Part shown: piece by piece, positions 8,412 to 18,425 of the stretch | Layout: each line of letters opens with the position of its first letter | Position numbering within the stretch: the first letter of the stretch is position 1 | Assembly: GCA_023459335.1 (NCBI GenBank) | Contig: JAEWUO010000005.1 | Span: 17,132-81,131 of the forward strand | DNA: 64,000 nt | DNA from: Bacillota bacterium | GTDB lineage: Bacteria; Bacillota; Clostridia; Christensenellales; CAG-138 | Reading direction: 5' to 3' | The notes under the pieces: model-generated | Told to the model about the DNA's origin: nothing | The model's input: only the letters and a program-made list of their open reading frames with translations | The model's database searches: none | Position numbers and translations under genes: made by a program

Positions 8412-8425
8412 TATTCTTGCCCCCT

Positions 8426-8448
8426 GCCGCCTGTCAGGCGGCTTTTTT
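8426..8448 (+). terminator. Terminator after the GH4-kinase operon
   Basis: Stem GCCGCC/GGCGGC (8426-8431, 8437-8442) with a 5-base loop, followed by six T residues. Confidence 0.85.
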
Positions 8449-8474
8449 GTTTCGCCTGGAACTTGTGTTATAAT
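8447..8474 (+). promoter_or_regulatory. Promoter of the uridine-kinase-like gene
   Basis: TTGTTT (8447-8452), 16 bases, then a consensus TATAAT (8469-8474) preceded by TG at the extended -10 position. It starts inside the T-tract of the previous terminator. Confidence 0.7.
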
Positions 8475-8547
8475 GGTTCCGTTCGTCCGGCGGCGCCGTA
8501 TGTTTCTGCCGACGATATGACACAGATAAAATCAAACGGAGCGATTC

Positions 8548-9156
8548 ATGAGTAACCCCTTTACGCCTTATCTTACCCAAGTGGAAGCGAACGACGCCGT
8601 CACGGCGCGCGTCGGCGAACTGCTGCAACACAAAGATCGCGTACTCGTTGCAATCGACGGCAACTGCTGCGCGGGAAAGACGACGATCGCCGCCCGCCTC
8701 GGTGAGCGTCTGCACGCGAATGTATTTCATATGGACGATTATTTTCTGCGCCCGCATATGCGCACATCGGACCGGCTGAACCGCCCGGGCGGAAACGTGG
8801 ACGCGGGGCGTTTTCTGCTGGATATACTCCATCCCGTCTCGCGCGGACAGGCGGCGAAGGTTCGCCGTTACGACTGTAAGGAAGATGCGCTGCTGCCCCC
8901 CGTATCGGTTATTCCTGAGCGCGTCGTTATCGTCGAGGGCGCATACAGCCTGCACCCGCTCTTGGCTCCCTATTACGACCTGAAAGTCTTCTGCCGGGTG
9001 AACGCCGAGGAACAAGCCGAACGCATCCGCGTTCGAAACGGAGAGGAAGGGCTGCAAACGTTCCTCAACCGCTGGATTCCTTTGGAAAACTGGTATTTCG
9101 GCGCGCTCAAGATCGCGGAAAGCTGCGATATCGTCATCGATACTTCCGCGCACTGA
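8548..9156 (+). CDS. Uridine-kinase-like P-loop NTPase
   Basis: Cytoplasmic P-loop kinase of 202 residues in the uridine kinase / phosphoribulokinase superfamily. The Walker A loop GNCCAGKTT is at 38-46, the acidic substrate segment HMDDYFL at 61-67, and VVIVEGAYSLHP near 130 corresponds to the beta-strand and lid of uridine kinases. Such short clostridial forms are annotated as uridine kinases, but their substrate is rarely proven. A weak RBS (CGGAGCG) precedes ATG. It is a monocistronic unit between its own promoter and a bidirectional terminator. Confidence 0.82.
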   Translation: MSNPFTPYLTQVEANDAVTARVGELLQHKDRVLVAIDGNCCAGKTTIAARLGERLHANVFHMDDYFLRPHMRTSDRLNRPGGNVDAGRFLLDILHPVSRGQAAKVRRYDCKEDALLPPVSVIPERVVIVEGAYSLHPLLAPYYDLKVFCRVNAEEQAERIRVRNGEEGLQTFLNRWIPLENWYFGALKIAESCDIVIDTSAH

Positions 9157-9162
9157 CCGTCA

Positions 9163-9195
9163 TAAAAAAGCGCCCGTCGGGCGCTATCGTATTTT
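9163..9195. terminator. Bidirectional terminator
   Basis: Stem AGCGCCC/GGGCGCT (9169-9175, 9179-9185) with an A-run on the left and an AT-rich right side. It separates the convergent uridine-kinase-like and DnaJ-like genes. Confidence 0.75.
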
Positions 9196-9199
9196 TGGC

Positions 9200-9829
9200 T
9201 CAGCAGAGGTCTCCGCCGCAGCAGCAGTTCAGGCACATGAGCGCGGAGCAAATATCGCAGCAGGGCGACGCGTCGAGATTCCCGTTTGCGCCGCGCTGAT
9301 AGGTGCGTCCCGAGTTGTTGAGCGAGAGAAACGCGTTTCTGTATTCGGCGTTGTCCGGTTCCGCTTCGTAAGCGCGGCTGATGCATTCGAACGCTTTTTC
9401 ATACCACCCCTGACGCAGATAGATCACGCCGTAAAGGTAGTTCCACTCCGCGTTATGCACGCTGACGGTGTCCAGAATCTCGCGCGCCGCGTTGAGGTTA
9501 TTCTGGTTGATGAACGAGCGCGCCCGCGCGAACTCCGTCGCGAACGGCCCGCTGTACGCCGTGCCGCCGCTTGGGCGAGAATAGGCGCCGCCATAGGAAC
9601 CATAGGAACCGGAGGACGAACCGTACGCCGAATTCCCCGTCGAATTCGGTTTTTTAGAGAGCATCTCGTATGCCTGGTTGATTTCCTTGAGCTTTTCTCC
9701 GGCGAGCTCCTTGAGGGGGTTATCCGCGTATTTATCCGGATGGTATTTCTTCACCAGCTCCAGATACGCGGCGCGGATCTCCTCCTGCGTAGCGTTCTCG
9801 CTCACACCCAGAACTTTGTAGGGGTTCAT
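9200..9829 (-). CDS. J-domain protein with TPR-like region and Cys-rich tail
   Basis: Protein of 209 residues with an N-terminal J domain (about 1-65) that keeps the HPD tripeptide at 30-32, so it should stimulate an Hsp70 (DnaK). A Gly/Ser/Tyr-rich linker (about 65-95) is followed by a TPR-like helical region (about 100-175, EWNYLYGVIYLRQGWYEKAF in part). The C-terminus ends in a cysteine cluster (CCDIC, CLNCCCGGDLC), eight Cys in about 20 residues, probably a metal site. It lacks the DnaJ zinc finger and substrate domains. It overlaps the upstream DUF5685-type gene by 4 bases (ATGA). Confidence 0.88.
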   Translation of the reverse strand: MNPYKVLGVSENATQEEIRAAYLELVKKYHPDKYADNPLKELAGEKLKEINQAYEMLSKKPNSTGNSAYGSSSGSYGSYGGAYSRPSGGTAYSGPFATEFARARSFINQNNLNAAREILDTVSVHNAEWNYLYGVIYLRQGWYEKAFECISRAYEAEPDNAEYRNAFLSLNNSGRTYQRGANGNLDASPCCDICSALMCLNCCCGGDLC

Positions 9830-10701
9830 TCCTTGTCTCCTTTATCCTTCCGCGGGACGCGTTTTCCTGTCCCGCAGACTTCCCCGCCGGTCAGCACGCG
9901 CCGCTGCGTCTGCGTCAGCCCCAGCCGCATGATATTGTCCAGCAGTCCGCTCGGCGTTTGCTGCGTCAGTAAATCGTATGCCTTTTCGGCTTCGGCCAGC
10001 GTAATATTCAGAAGAAATTCCGCCTGCCCGACGGGCATCTGCGATAGAACGAACGAATTGTAGTTCCCGCTCTTTTTGTCGCGCTCGCGGTCGTCCCACG
10101 CGTCGAGTAAATAGATCCATTTGCCGAGGTTGTAAAACATCCATTCGGCGGCGGCGCGTTCGCTGATCGGCAGCATCGGCGCGTTCAGGATCACCGCGGA
10201 GAGTATCCTGCCGAACGCGTCGCTCGGCTCGTCCGTAGAGGCGATTCGTTCCGTCTCCACTTGATGCAGGCGCGCCATGCTTTCTAAAATCGCCTGATCC
10301 AGCTCCGCGTGCGCCTTCGCGGCCCTGCGGTATGCGCTCCGCAGCGCGAGGCGGGAAGCAAAGGCTTTCGCGCTCCGTTCATCCGCGGTGTCGTCTGCCG
10401 CCTGATACCAGGCGAGAAGAACGTTGACGTCCGCGGCGTAATCCAGTATGGGCGAAGGCTGCGCGATCGGCCGCCTGCCGCGATAGACGCGCGGCGCGCA
10501 ATTGCCGGGCGAGAACCGCATGCCGCCGGTCACTGCGGCGAGCACAAGCGCGAGAAACGTGCAATCATAGCTCAGCGTCAGCCGCTCGATCTGTCCGTAC
10601 CGCGTGCCGATGCTCTTGCACAGCCCGCAGTAAGCGCCGCGGTATTCCGCTTGCTCGCGCACCTTCAGTTCGCACTCCAGCGGGCGGATATATCCGAACA
10701 T
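9826..10701 (-). CDS. DUF5685-type protein, function unknown
   Basis: Protein of 291 residues beginning MFGYIRPLECELKVREQ and containing YRGAYCGLCKSIGTRYG and LSYDCTFLAL, features I recognise from the DUF5685 family of clostridia. Conserved cysteines (CGLC) near residues 26-29 suggest a metal or redox site. I chose ATG at 10701, the usual family start, with AAAGGGA upstream; a longer in-frame start at 10743 is possible. Its stop overlaps the J-domain gene (ATGA), so the two are translated together and may act together. No catalytic motif is recognised. Confidence 0.75.
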   Translation of the reverse strand: MFGYIRPLECELKVREQAEYRGAYCGLCKSIGTRYGQIERLTLSYDCTFLALVLAAVTGGMRFSPGNCAPRVYRGRRPIAQPSPILDYAADVNVLLAWYQAADDTADERSAKAFASRLALRSAYRRAAKAHAELDQAILESMARLHQVETERIASTDEPSDAFGRILSAVILNAPMLPISERAAAEWMFYNLGKWIYLLDAWDDRERDKKSGNYNSFVLSQMPVGQAEFLLNITLAEAEKAYDLLTQQTPSGLLDNIMRLGLTQTQRRVLTGGEVCGTGKRVPRKDKGDKE

Positions 10702-10828
10702 ACGCGTTTCCCTTTCTGCATCCGCAGAGTATTGTATCATGATAACATCCCTCTGAGAATGCCTTTTTTCCGTCAAGGATGTGAACGAATGTGAAACGAA
10801 CCCCTTTTTCCGGCGTTTTTCGCGCGTA

Positions 10829-10861
10829 AAAAACCGCGGACACAGTTCCGCGGTTTCTTTT
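10829..10861 (-). terminator. Terminator after DUF1858 gene
   Basis: Stem AAACCGCGGA/TCCGCGGTTT (10831-10840, 10847-10856), 6-base loop, followed on the minus strand by a TTTTTTA tract. Confidence 0.88.
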
Positions 10862-10880
10862 GTTCCGTTTGTTTCCCGCG

Positions 10881-11081
10881 TTATTTCGCCGCGAGATGCT
10901 TGTTGATTTCGCCGACCAGCGCGTCGGAATCGATTCCGTGCACCGCGGCGGCCTGCTCGATCGTCTCGCCATGCGCCATAGCGCAGCCGATGCAATGCAT
11001 GCCCGCATCCATCAGGATCTCGGCGGTGCCTTCGTCCATCTCGATTACCTGCTGAATCAGCATATCCTTTGTTGCCTGCAT
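10881..11081 (-). CDS. DUF1858 (redox disulfide) small protein
   Basis: Protein of 66 residues with the DUF1858 pattern: MLIQQVIEMDEGTAEILMDAGMHCIGCAMAHGE in outline, where the CIGC pair is the conserved redox or metal motif. This family is often linked to hybrid-cluster proteins and related redox proteins. ATG at 11081 is chosen because GGAGG lies at good distance; an in-frame ATG 13 codons upstream lacks one. It is a single-gene unit with a promoter overlapped by an inverted repeat at 11123-11147. Confidence 0.88.
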   Translation of the reverse strand: MQATKDMLIQQVIEMDEGTAEILMDAGMHCIGCAMAHGETIEQAAAVHGIDSDALVGEINKHLAAK

Positions 11082-11122
11082 ATCTGTTTCCTCCAAAGAT
11101 TGATCGCTATCGTTTGTCATCC

Positions 11123-11168
11123 ATACACTAGCTATTTACTAGTATATCACGAATTCTCAAAAAGGAAA
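11123..11168 (-). promoter_or_regulatory. DUF1858 promoter with overlapping inverted repeat
   Basis: Minus-strand TTTCCT (11163-11168), 16 bases, TATACT (11141-11146). An inverted repeat ATACACTAG-7-CTAGTATAT (11123-11131, 11139-11147; one mismatch) covers the -10 and the likely start site, as expected for a repressor. Confidence 0.6.
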
Positions 11169-11175
11169 GCTTTTT

Positions 11176-11631
11176 TTAACTGCGCGTTTCAAATATATTG
11201 CCGCAGTTCGTGCAGGTCACGCGGATTCTGCCCTTGCCGCGCGGCACGCGCAGGCGTTGGGCGCATTGCGGGCAGATCAGGTATTTATACTGCCGCATCT
11301 CGCTCCAGGTGGGGTTCTTATGCGCACGCTTTGCGCGCTGGGCCGAAGTCCGCGCGCCGGCGCCGGCCGGGCGGAACGTTCGCCTAAACCAGTCCTTCAC
11401 CGCGGTCGAGAAAGTCAGGTACTTCATGTTTTCCTGATAGCGCTTCGCCGTGTTCCTGCTCGTCATGCGGACAACCATGAGGATAAGCAGCGCCGCGCCG
11501 AGAGCGGAGCATACAATCCGCGGCCAGCCGCCGACGCTCGATAAAAACATGCCGAGCGCTGAGATCACCAGCGCTGCGATTAACAGCGCGCGGTTGAGTT
11601 CGTCTAAGCCTCTTTTTTGCTGTTGAAACAT
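11176..11631 (-). CDS. Membrane protein with C-terminal zinc ribbon
   Basis: Protein of 151 residues. Two membrane segments lie at about 14-32 and 36-56, followed by a basic region and a C-terminal zinc ribbon with CPQC near 120 and CTNC near 140, each followed by a beta-hairpin-like stretch. The topology suggests the ribbon is cytoplasmic. No enzyme motif is present, so the function is unknown. It precedes, on the same strand, the DUF1858 unit but is separated from it by that unit's own promoter. Confidence 0.78.
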   Translation of the reverse strand: MFQQQKRGLDELNRALLIAALVISALGMFLSSVGGWPRIVCSALGAALLILMVVRMTSRNTAKRYQENMKYLTFSTAVKDWFRRTFRPAGAGARTSAQRAKRAHKNPTWSEMRQYKYLICPQCAQRLRVPRGKGRIRVTCTNCGNIFETRS

Positions 11632-11677
11632 TTGGGTCCCTCGCTTTGGTCGTTGATACGGGCTGTCCCGCCCATGA

Positions 11678-13618
11678 TTATAACGTCCGGTAGAGCCGCG
11701 CGGTCAGCGGCGGCAGCGTCGCTTTCAGCTCTCCGCCGTAAACGCTGAGCGGTTCCCCCGTCAGCACGTCGGTCAGCGACTCAGCGAGTCTGACCGGCGT
11801 TTCCCCGTCCGCTCCCTGCGGCATGTCGTCCGGATGCAGCGTCACGCTCTGATCCCGCTCCGAGCGGTTCAGCAGCAGAATCGCCTGCTCCCCGCTCTCG
11901 GGCAGCCATCTGAGCACCGCGTAGGTCTCCGGCGAAAGCGCGCCCATGCGGCATAGTCCCCGTTTGAGCGCGCCGCTTTCGGCGCGCGCGCGCATCAGTG
12001 CAGAATAGTTCTGAAATACCGTTTCGTTTTCCGATCCCCAGGGATAGGTTCCGCGGTTGAAAGGGTCGCTCATGCCGGTCATGCCCGCTTCGTCCCCGTA
12101 ATATACACACGGCACGCCCGGCAGCGCCATCTGCAGCGCGGCGGCAAGAATCAGCCTCAGATAACCCTTTTGCTGGTCCTTTTCATTCGGCTGGTAGGCC
12201 GCCTGCAGCTTGCGCGAAACCGAGTTGCGGTCCGGCGCGCCCGCGAGCGCGGTCGCCGCGCGGATGATATCGTGCGACGAAATCAGGTTGAGGCACGCTT
12301 CGTAAAACGGTTTCGGATAATGCTCCCGCAGCGTCTGCAGCGCATGATCGAGCGCATACGCATCCGCGTGTCCGGTCAGAAACGCAACGGCGGCTTCCAT
12401 AAAAGGATAATTCATCGCGCTGTCCAGCTCGTCTCCGTTGACGTAGCCGCGCCTGCCCTCCGGGCCGTATTTATTGGAGCAGTCGTCCCACACCTCGCCG
12501 AGCAGCACGCTCTCCGGGTCGTTTTGCTTGAGCCTGCGGCGCAGGATGCGGATGAATTCATCCGGCAGTTCGTCCGCGACGTCCAGCCGCCAGTCTTTCG
12601 CGCCCGCGCCCGCCCAGTGAGACAGTACGCCCTGATCCCCCGCGATAAACGCGGTATAGCTCGGTTCCAGTTCGTTGACGTTCGGCAGGGAGGGAAATCC
12701 CCACCAGCATTCATATTGCTTTCTGTCCGCCGAAAAACGGTACCAGCTTTCATAAGGCGAGTCGCCGGATTCGTATGCGCCGACGTCCTCATAGCGCGAG
12801 AATTTATCGAAATAGCGGCTGTCCGCGCCCGTATGCGAAAATACGCCGTCGAGCATGATACGGATGCCGCGCGCATTCGCCTCCGCGCAGAGTGTGCGGA
12901 ACTCGTCTTCGTTGCCGAAAATCGGATCGATGCGGTTATAATCCGCCGTATCGTAGCGGTGGTTGCTCGCGGATTCGAACACCGGGTTGAGATAAATCGT
13001 CGTTACGCCGAGACTCGCCAGATAGTCCAGCTTTTCGCGGATGCCGTTACAATCCCCGCCGAAAAAGTCGTTCGGTTCGTAATCCTCCTGCCCAGGCGCG
13101 GGCGTAAAGCAGACGTCCTCGCTCCAGCGGTCATGGATGCGCAGGAAACGCCCTTTTTCCATGTGGTACTTGACTCGTTCGCGAAAATCCTCCCAGCTGC
13201 TTCTGCGGAACCGGTCGGGAAAAATCTGGTAAACCAGCCCCTCGCGCCAGCTCTGAGGCGTTTGAAACGCGCCGTCGTATACGGTGATCTGGTAAGCGCG
13301 CGGCTCGTGGGATTCCAGTCTGCCTTCGCCGCTGTCCGCGCCGTAATACTGCGTGCGTCCGTCGGACGTGCGAATGATGAAGTAATACCACATAATGCAG
13401 GGCACCTGAGACATCGGCACGTCGCAGCGCGCGCGCCCGCCGGAAATCGCAAGGTCGAAAAACGACTCCACGCCAAACTGGCTGTAGAGGCGCAGCTGGA
13501 CCCGCGCGCCCGCGTCTCCGCCGATCTCGGCTTCGATATGTACGCTCGAAGAGCATGGCACCGCGCCCTGCGGCCTGCGGAACGTTAAAAATCTCGAATG
13601 ATGCCGAAACGTAATCAT
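11678..13618 (-). CDS. GH13 alpha-glycosidase (neopullulanase/cyclomaltodextrinase-like)
   Basis: Alpha-amylase-superfamily enzyme of 646 residues without signal peptide, so probably cytoplasmic and acting on maltodextrins. An N-terminal beta domain (about 1-120, CBM34-like) precedes the catalytic barrel. Conserved regions are LDGVFSHTG (region I), WRLDVADEL (region II, nucleophile Asp), LLGEVWDD (region III, acid/base Glu) and ISSHD (region IV). VYQIFPDRF near 130 is typical of this subgroup. The ATG at 13618 lies exactly six bases after a TATACT with no ribosome-binding site, so the mRNA is likely leaderless; another ATG at 13624 is less likely. Nearby genes show no transporter for its substrate. 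Confidence 0.9.
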   Translation of the reverse strand: MITFRHHSRFLTFRRPQGAVPCSSSVHIEAEIGGDAGARVQLRLYSQFGVESFFDLAISGGRARCDVPMSQVPCIMWYYFIIRTSDGRTQYYGADSGEGRLESHEPRAYQITVYDGAFQTPQSWREGLVYQIFPDRFRRSSWEDFRERVKYHMEKGRFLRIHDRWSEDVCFTPAPGQEDYEPNDFFGGDCNGIREKLDYLASLGVTTIYLNPVFESASNHRYDTADYNRIDPIFGNEDEFRTLCAEANARGIRIMLDGVFSHTGADSRYFDKFSRYEDVGAYESGDSPYESWYRFSADRKQYECWWGFPSLPNVNELEPSYTAFIAGDQGVLSHWAGAGAKDWRLDVADELPDEFIRILRRRLKQNDPESVLLGEVWDDCSNKYGPEGRRGYVNGDELDSAMNYPFMEAAVAFLTGHADAYALDHALQTLREHYPKPFYEACLNLISSHDIIRAATALAGAPDRNSVSRKLQAAYQPNEKDQQKGYLRLILAAALQMALPGVPCVYYGDEAGMTGMSDPFNRGTYPWGSENETVFQNYSALMRARAESGALKRGLCRMGALSPETYAVLRWLPESGEQAILLLNRSERDQSVTLHPDDMPQGADGETPVRLAESLTDVLTGEPLSVYGGELKATLPPLTARLYRTL

Positions 13619-13624
13619 AAGCAT

Positions 13625-13630
13625 AGTATA
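13625..13630 (-). promoter_or_regulatory. -10 element of a leaderless GH13 transcript
   Basis: TATACT on the minus strand, six bases before ATG 13618, so the predicted start base is the A of ATG. No good -35 is visible. Confidence 0.55.
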
Positions 13631-13739
13631 GCCGATTCTCCCCCGCGGCTGCGCGTGTTTGCGCGGAATGTTGCGAGCTTTTCACAATTTTTAACGCCTG
13701 CGGTTCCGCCCTGCCCGATTGCGGTGAACATACGGGTTA

Positions 13740-13755
13740 TATGCGCCGGCGCATA
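13740..13755. repeat. 16-bp perfect palindrome
   Basis: TATGCGCCGGCGCATA lies between the GH13 promoter and the beta-helix gene stop. It could be a protein-binding site or part of termination after the beta-helix gene; there is no T-run to support a terminator. Confidence 0.4.
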
Positions 13756-13812
13756 AGAATAGCCGCTTACCTGCGGGCGTTTTGCTCGCATATGCAGGCG
13801 GCCTGATTTTTA

Positions 13813-14472
13813 TCAGCTGCGAGGAACGATGTCGTCCTGAGACTTAAAGATATGTCCCGCTTTGACGACGCCGCGCACGCGGGAGAGCGGATAGACCGAG
13901 GCGTAAGATTCCAGCACCGTACCGGGGTTTAGCACGCTGTTGCAGCCGACTTCGACGTGGTCGCCGAGGATTGCGCCGAATTTTTTCAGCCCCGTTTCGA
14001 TCGATTCCCCGCCGCCGCGCACGGTGACCGGCGTCTTGTCGCTCTTGACGTTGGAGCAGATCGACCCCGCGCCCATATGCGCGTATTGGCCAAGGATGCT
14101 GTCCCCCACATAATTGTAATGCGGCACCTGCACATGGTCGAACAGGATACAGTTTTTCAGCTCCGTGGAGTTGCCGATCACGCACCCTCTGCCGACGAGC
14201 ACGCTGCCGCGGATAAACGCTCCGGGACGCACCTCGGTCTCCGCGCAGATGACGCTCGGGCCGTCGATATAAACGTTCGGATACAGCTTAACGCTCTTAT
14301 GGACCCAGACTTCCTCGCCTGGATGGTCGTATTCCTCCGCGGGCAGGCTCTTTCCGAGCGCGCGCACAAACGCATTGATCTTCGGCAGTACCTCCCATGG
14401 ATACTCCGTCTCGCGGAAAAGCTCCTCCGCCAGCGTGGTTGTCAAATCGGAAAACATGTCCGTGTTTTTCAT
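13813..14472 (-). CDS. Left-handed beta-helix (hexapeptide) protein, GlmU-C-terminal-like
   Basis: Protein of 219 residues. A helical N-terminus (about 1-55) precedes hexapeptide repeats (about 65-205), for example VYIDGPSVICAETEVRPGAFIRGSVLVGRG in outline, which form a left-handed beta-helix as in sugar-nucleotide acyltransferases. The nucleotidyltransferase half of GlmU is absent. A conserved GDSILGQYAHMGAGSICSNVK-like stretch matches proteins annotated as UDP-N-acetylglucosamine pyrophosphorylase-like. ATG at 14472 follows AAAGGCAG; the frame extends 26 codons upstream into dnaB spacer without a better start. It lies 34 bases after dnaB and may be the last gene of that operon. Confidence 0.8.
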   Translation of the reverse strand: MKNTDMFSDLTTTLAEELFRETEYPWEVLPKINAFVRALGKSLPAEEYDHPGEEVWVHKSVKLYPNVYIDGPSVICAETEVRPGAFIRGSVLVGRGCVIGNSTELKNCILFDHVQVPHYNYVGDSILGQYAHMGAGSICSNVKSDKTPVTVRGGGESIETGLKKFGAILGDHVEVGCNSVLNPGTVLESYASVYPLSRVRGVVKAGHIFKSQDDIVPRS

Positions 14473-14506
14473 TCGTTCTGCCTTTCTCCGTTCCGCACAG
14501 TCTGAT

Positions 14507-15877
<1,371 letters not shown>

Positions 15878-15919
15878 CCGTTTCTCCGATCCGCCCTTCC
15901 GGGTCGCGCAAGAATCAGG

Positions 15920-16366
15920 TCAGCATTTTTCGACGATCACCTTGATGTTGGCAAACGTGTTTTCATAAACGCTGATTCGGATCGTATACTCGCCGAGCGC
16001 GCGGATAGGCTCCGCCAGCGCGATTTTCTTCTTGTCGACTTCCACCTGTTTCTGTTCCATCAGCGCGGCGGCGATCTCCTTGCCCGTGATCGAACCGAAC
16101 AGATGTCCGTTTTCGCCGACCTTCGCCTTGACGTTGATCACGACGTTTTCAAGCTGTTTGGCAAGGTCGCGCGCGGCGACGCCCGCCTGAAACTTCTTAT
16201 GTGCGGCTGCGCTCTTTTGAATGCTCGCGGCGTTGATCGCCTGTGCGTCCGCGGGGGTCGCCAGCTTGTGCGGCAGAAGGAAGTTGCGCGCGTATCCGTC
16301 CGATACGTCCGCGATCTCGCCTTTTTTGCCCGTTCCTTTGACGTCCTGCTCCAATAATACCTTCAT
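15920..16366 (-). CDS. rplI: 50S ribosomal protein L9
   Basis: L9 of 148 residues, binding 23S rRNA at the base of the L1 stalk. The N-terminal domain MKVLLEQDVKGTGKKGEIAD, then DGYARNFLLPHKLA, is diagnostic; the long central helix and C-terminal domain follow (FGSITGKEIA at about 90). ATG at 16366 overlaps the gdpP stop (ATGA), with GGAGG upstream inside gdpP. This overlap indicates coupled translation. Confidence 0.97.
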   Translation of the reverse strand: MKVLLEQDVKGTGKKGEIADVSDGYARNFLLPHKLATPADAQAINAASIQKSAAAHKKFQAGVAARDLAKQLENVVINVKAKVGENGHLFGSITGKEIAAALMEQKQVEVDKKKIALAEPIRALGEYTIRISVYENTFANIKVIVEKC

Positions 16367-18324
16367 ACCGGTTCGATGACCTCCTGCATATATTGTTCGA
16401 TGACGGAGCGCACGAGCGTCTCCGCCTCGTCGAGTTCCATATCCGCAATCTGCGCGCCCGCCATGGTCAGATGCCCGCCGCCGCCGAGCCGCTCGCAGAT
16501 AAGCTGGACGTTGATCTTGCCCAGCGACCGGCCGCTTACGCTGATGCTCTCCCCGTCCCGCCCAAGCACGAATGCCGCCCCGATGCCGCGAATGCCGATG
16601 AGCTCGTCCGCCGACTTCGCCGCGATCAGCGGGGCGTTCTTCACTTCCTCGCCGACGCTGGCCATCGCGACGCCGCCAGGGAGCACCTCCGCGCTGCGCA
16701 CGGTGGTCGCCACGTCGCCGAAGCTCTCCATATCGTCCTGGAACATCTGCTTGACCATGCCCGTGTCCGCGCCGTTCTTGCGCAGATATCCCGCTGCTTC
16801 AAACGTGCGGGAGCCGACGTTGAACGCAAAATGCTTCGTATCGATCGTGATACCCGCCAGCAGCGTCCCGCAGACGAACGCGGGCGGACGCAGGTTCGGG
16901 TCGAAATACTGTATCATCTCGGTCACGAGCTCGCTGGTCGAGGAAGCGCGCGCTTCGAGAAAATGCAGCGTCGGGTTGTCGATGTGGTCCGCGCCGCGCC
17001 GGTGGTGGTCGATTACGACCACGCGGCTGGCCAGTTCCAGCAGTTTCGGGGCGACCAGCGAGCCCCTCCGCTGCGTATCCACGACGACGAGCACGCTTGT
17101 CGGCCGCATGATGCGTTCCGCCTGGTCGGGCGAAATCAGCATGCCGCTGTACGCGTGGTTGTCGCGGATGAGTTCCAGCGCGTGCTCGATCATGGCGTTC
17201 TGTTCGCCGAGCACGATATACGCGCGCGAGCCCGCCTGCCGCGCGCAGGTCGCCACGCCGAGCGCGGCGCCGATGCAGTCCATGTCCGGCCTGCTGTGCC
17301 CGGCGATGAAAACGTCGCCCGCGTTGTCGAAAAGCTGGCGCAGCGCCTTGCTGAAGAGGCGCATCTTCACGCGGCTCTGCTGCGCCTCCGGCTGCCGGCG
17401 GCCTCCGTAAAATACATATCCGCCGCCTTTTTTGATGACAGCCTGGTCTCCGCCGCGCCCCAGCGCGAGTTCCATCGCCTGCCGCGCGCTCTCGTCCGCG
17501 TTCTGCACGCGATCCGCCGCGCCAACGGCGATGGAGAGGGAGACGAGCATGTTCGTGCCGGTATCGATGGCGTGCGCCTGTTCCAGCAGGGAAAACCGGT
17601 CCTGCTCGAGCTGCGCCAGATGCTTCGCCTCGAATACGACGAAAAAGCGCCCGTTGTCGTAGCGGCGGTAAACCCCGTCCAGGTCCTTGACCAGATCGGC
17701 AATCAGCCGCTCCACCTCGGAAAACACGCTGGTGCGGTGAAACTGCACGTCCGCCGAAAGCTCTTCATAATTATCGATATAGATCAGCGCCACGTACGGC
17801 ATCTGCTCTTCAAACAGCCGCTGGTAATGGGCCGCTTCCGTGCGGTCGAGCCAATATTGGAAGATCAGGGAACGCGCGTCTTTTTTGCGGTGGATGGGTA
17901 TGCTCATAACCTGATATACGCTTCCGCCATACTCCATCGGCATCGCGATCAAGGGCGCGGCAGAGTCGAAATGCGGCTGCGCGCGGCAGACGTCCGGTTC
18001 CGGATAAATCTTTTTCATGCTCTCGTTGCGCCAGGCGATCTTGCCGTCGCCCTCGACGAGCGCGCAGGGGATTCCAACCTGATTGACGAGGCTTGCGGAG
18101 ACTTCGGAGTTTTCGGAAAAGACGTCGTCCATGCGCTTCTGCATGGCTTTGGCGCGCGATCTTTCCACGCCGAAGCTGACGAAAAAGACGATCAGCGATA
18201 TGCCAAACGCCGCATAGGCAACGGCATCCCGGTAATCCGGATAAAGGCCGCTTCCCAGAATCGCAAGGCAGAGCAGGATCGCAAGTACGCCAAGCGGCAC
18301 AAGTACGGTTCTCGTCTTTTTCAT
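16363..18324 (-). CDS. gdpP: Cyclic-di-AMP phosphodiesterase GdpP
   Basis: Membrane enzyme of 653 residues that degrades c-di-AMP and so affects cell-wall stress and potassium balance. Two membrane helices (about 8-26, 33-52), a PAS-like domain (about 75-165) and a degenerate GGDEF domain (about 175-305, with RYDNGRFF where GGDEF would be) precede the DHH domain, with GHSRPDMDCIG at 342-352 and VVIDHHRRG around 437-444, and the DHHA1 domain ending in GGGGHLTMAG. AAGGAGAG precedes ATG. It lies about 100 bases after the yybS-like gene and overlaps rplI. Confidence 0.96.
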   Translation of the reverse strand: MKKTRTVLVPLGVLAILLCLAILGSGLYPDYRDAVAYAAFGISLIVFFVSFGVERSRAKAMQKRMDDVFSENSEVSASLVNQVGIPCALVEGDGKIAWRNESMKKIYPEPDVCRAQPHFDSAAPLIAMPMEYGGSVYQVMSIPIHRKKDARSLIFQYWLDRTEAAHYQRLFEEQMPYVALIYIDNYEELSADVQFHRTSVFSEVERLIADLVKDLDGVYRRYDNGRFFVVFEAKHLAQLEQDRFSLLEQAHAIDTGTNMLVSLSIAVGAADRVQNADESARQAMELALGRGGDQAVIKKGGGYVFYGGRRQPEAQQSRVKMRLFSKALRQLFDNAGDVFIAGHSRPDMDCIGAALGVATCARQAGSRAYIVLGEQNAMIEHALELIRDNHAYSGMLISPDQAERIMRPTSVLVVVDTQRRGSLVAPKLLELASRVVVIDHHRRGADHIDNPTLHFLEARASSTSELVTEMIQYFDPNLRPPAFVCGTLLAGITIDTKHFAFNVGSRTFEAAGYLRKNGADTGMVKQMFQDDMESFGDVATTVRSAEVLPGGVAMASVGEEVKNAPLIAAKSADELIGIRGIGAAFVLGRDGESISVSGRSLGKINVQLICERLGGGGHLTMAGAQIADMELDEAETLVRSVIEQYMQEVIEPV

Positions 18325-18425
18325 TCCGTCTCTCCTTCAGATTGGATGATCAGGCCGAAACGGCGATATGGCGCAAGCGTACGCCATTGCGCGCGAATCA
18401 TTTGTGGAAATCGGTCAAGCCGCGC

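Noticed and set aside
12170..13588. 472-codon frame opposite the GH13 gene
   Set aside because: It is an antisense shadow of a confident GH13 gene in GC-rich DNA; the Arg/Ala/Val-rich sequence has no domain.
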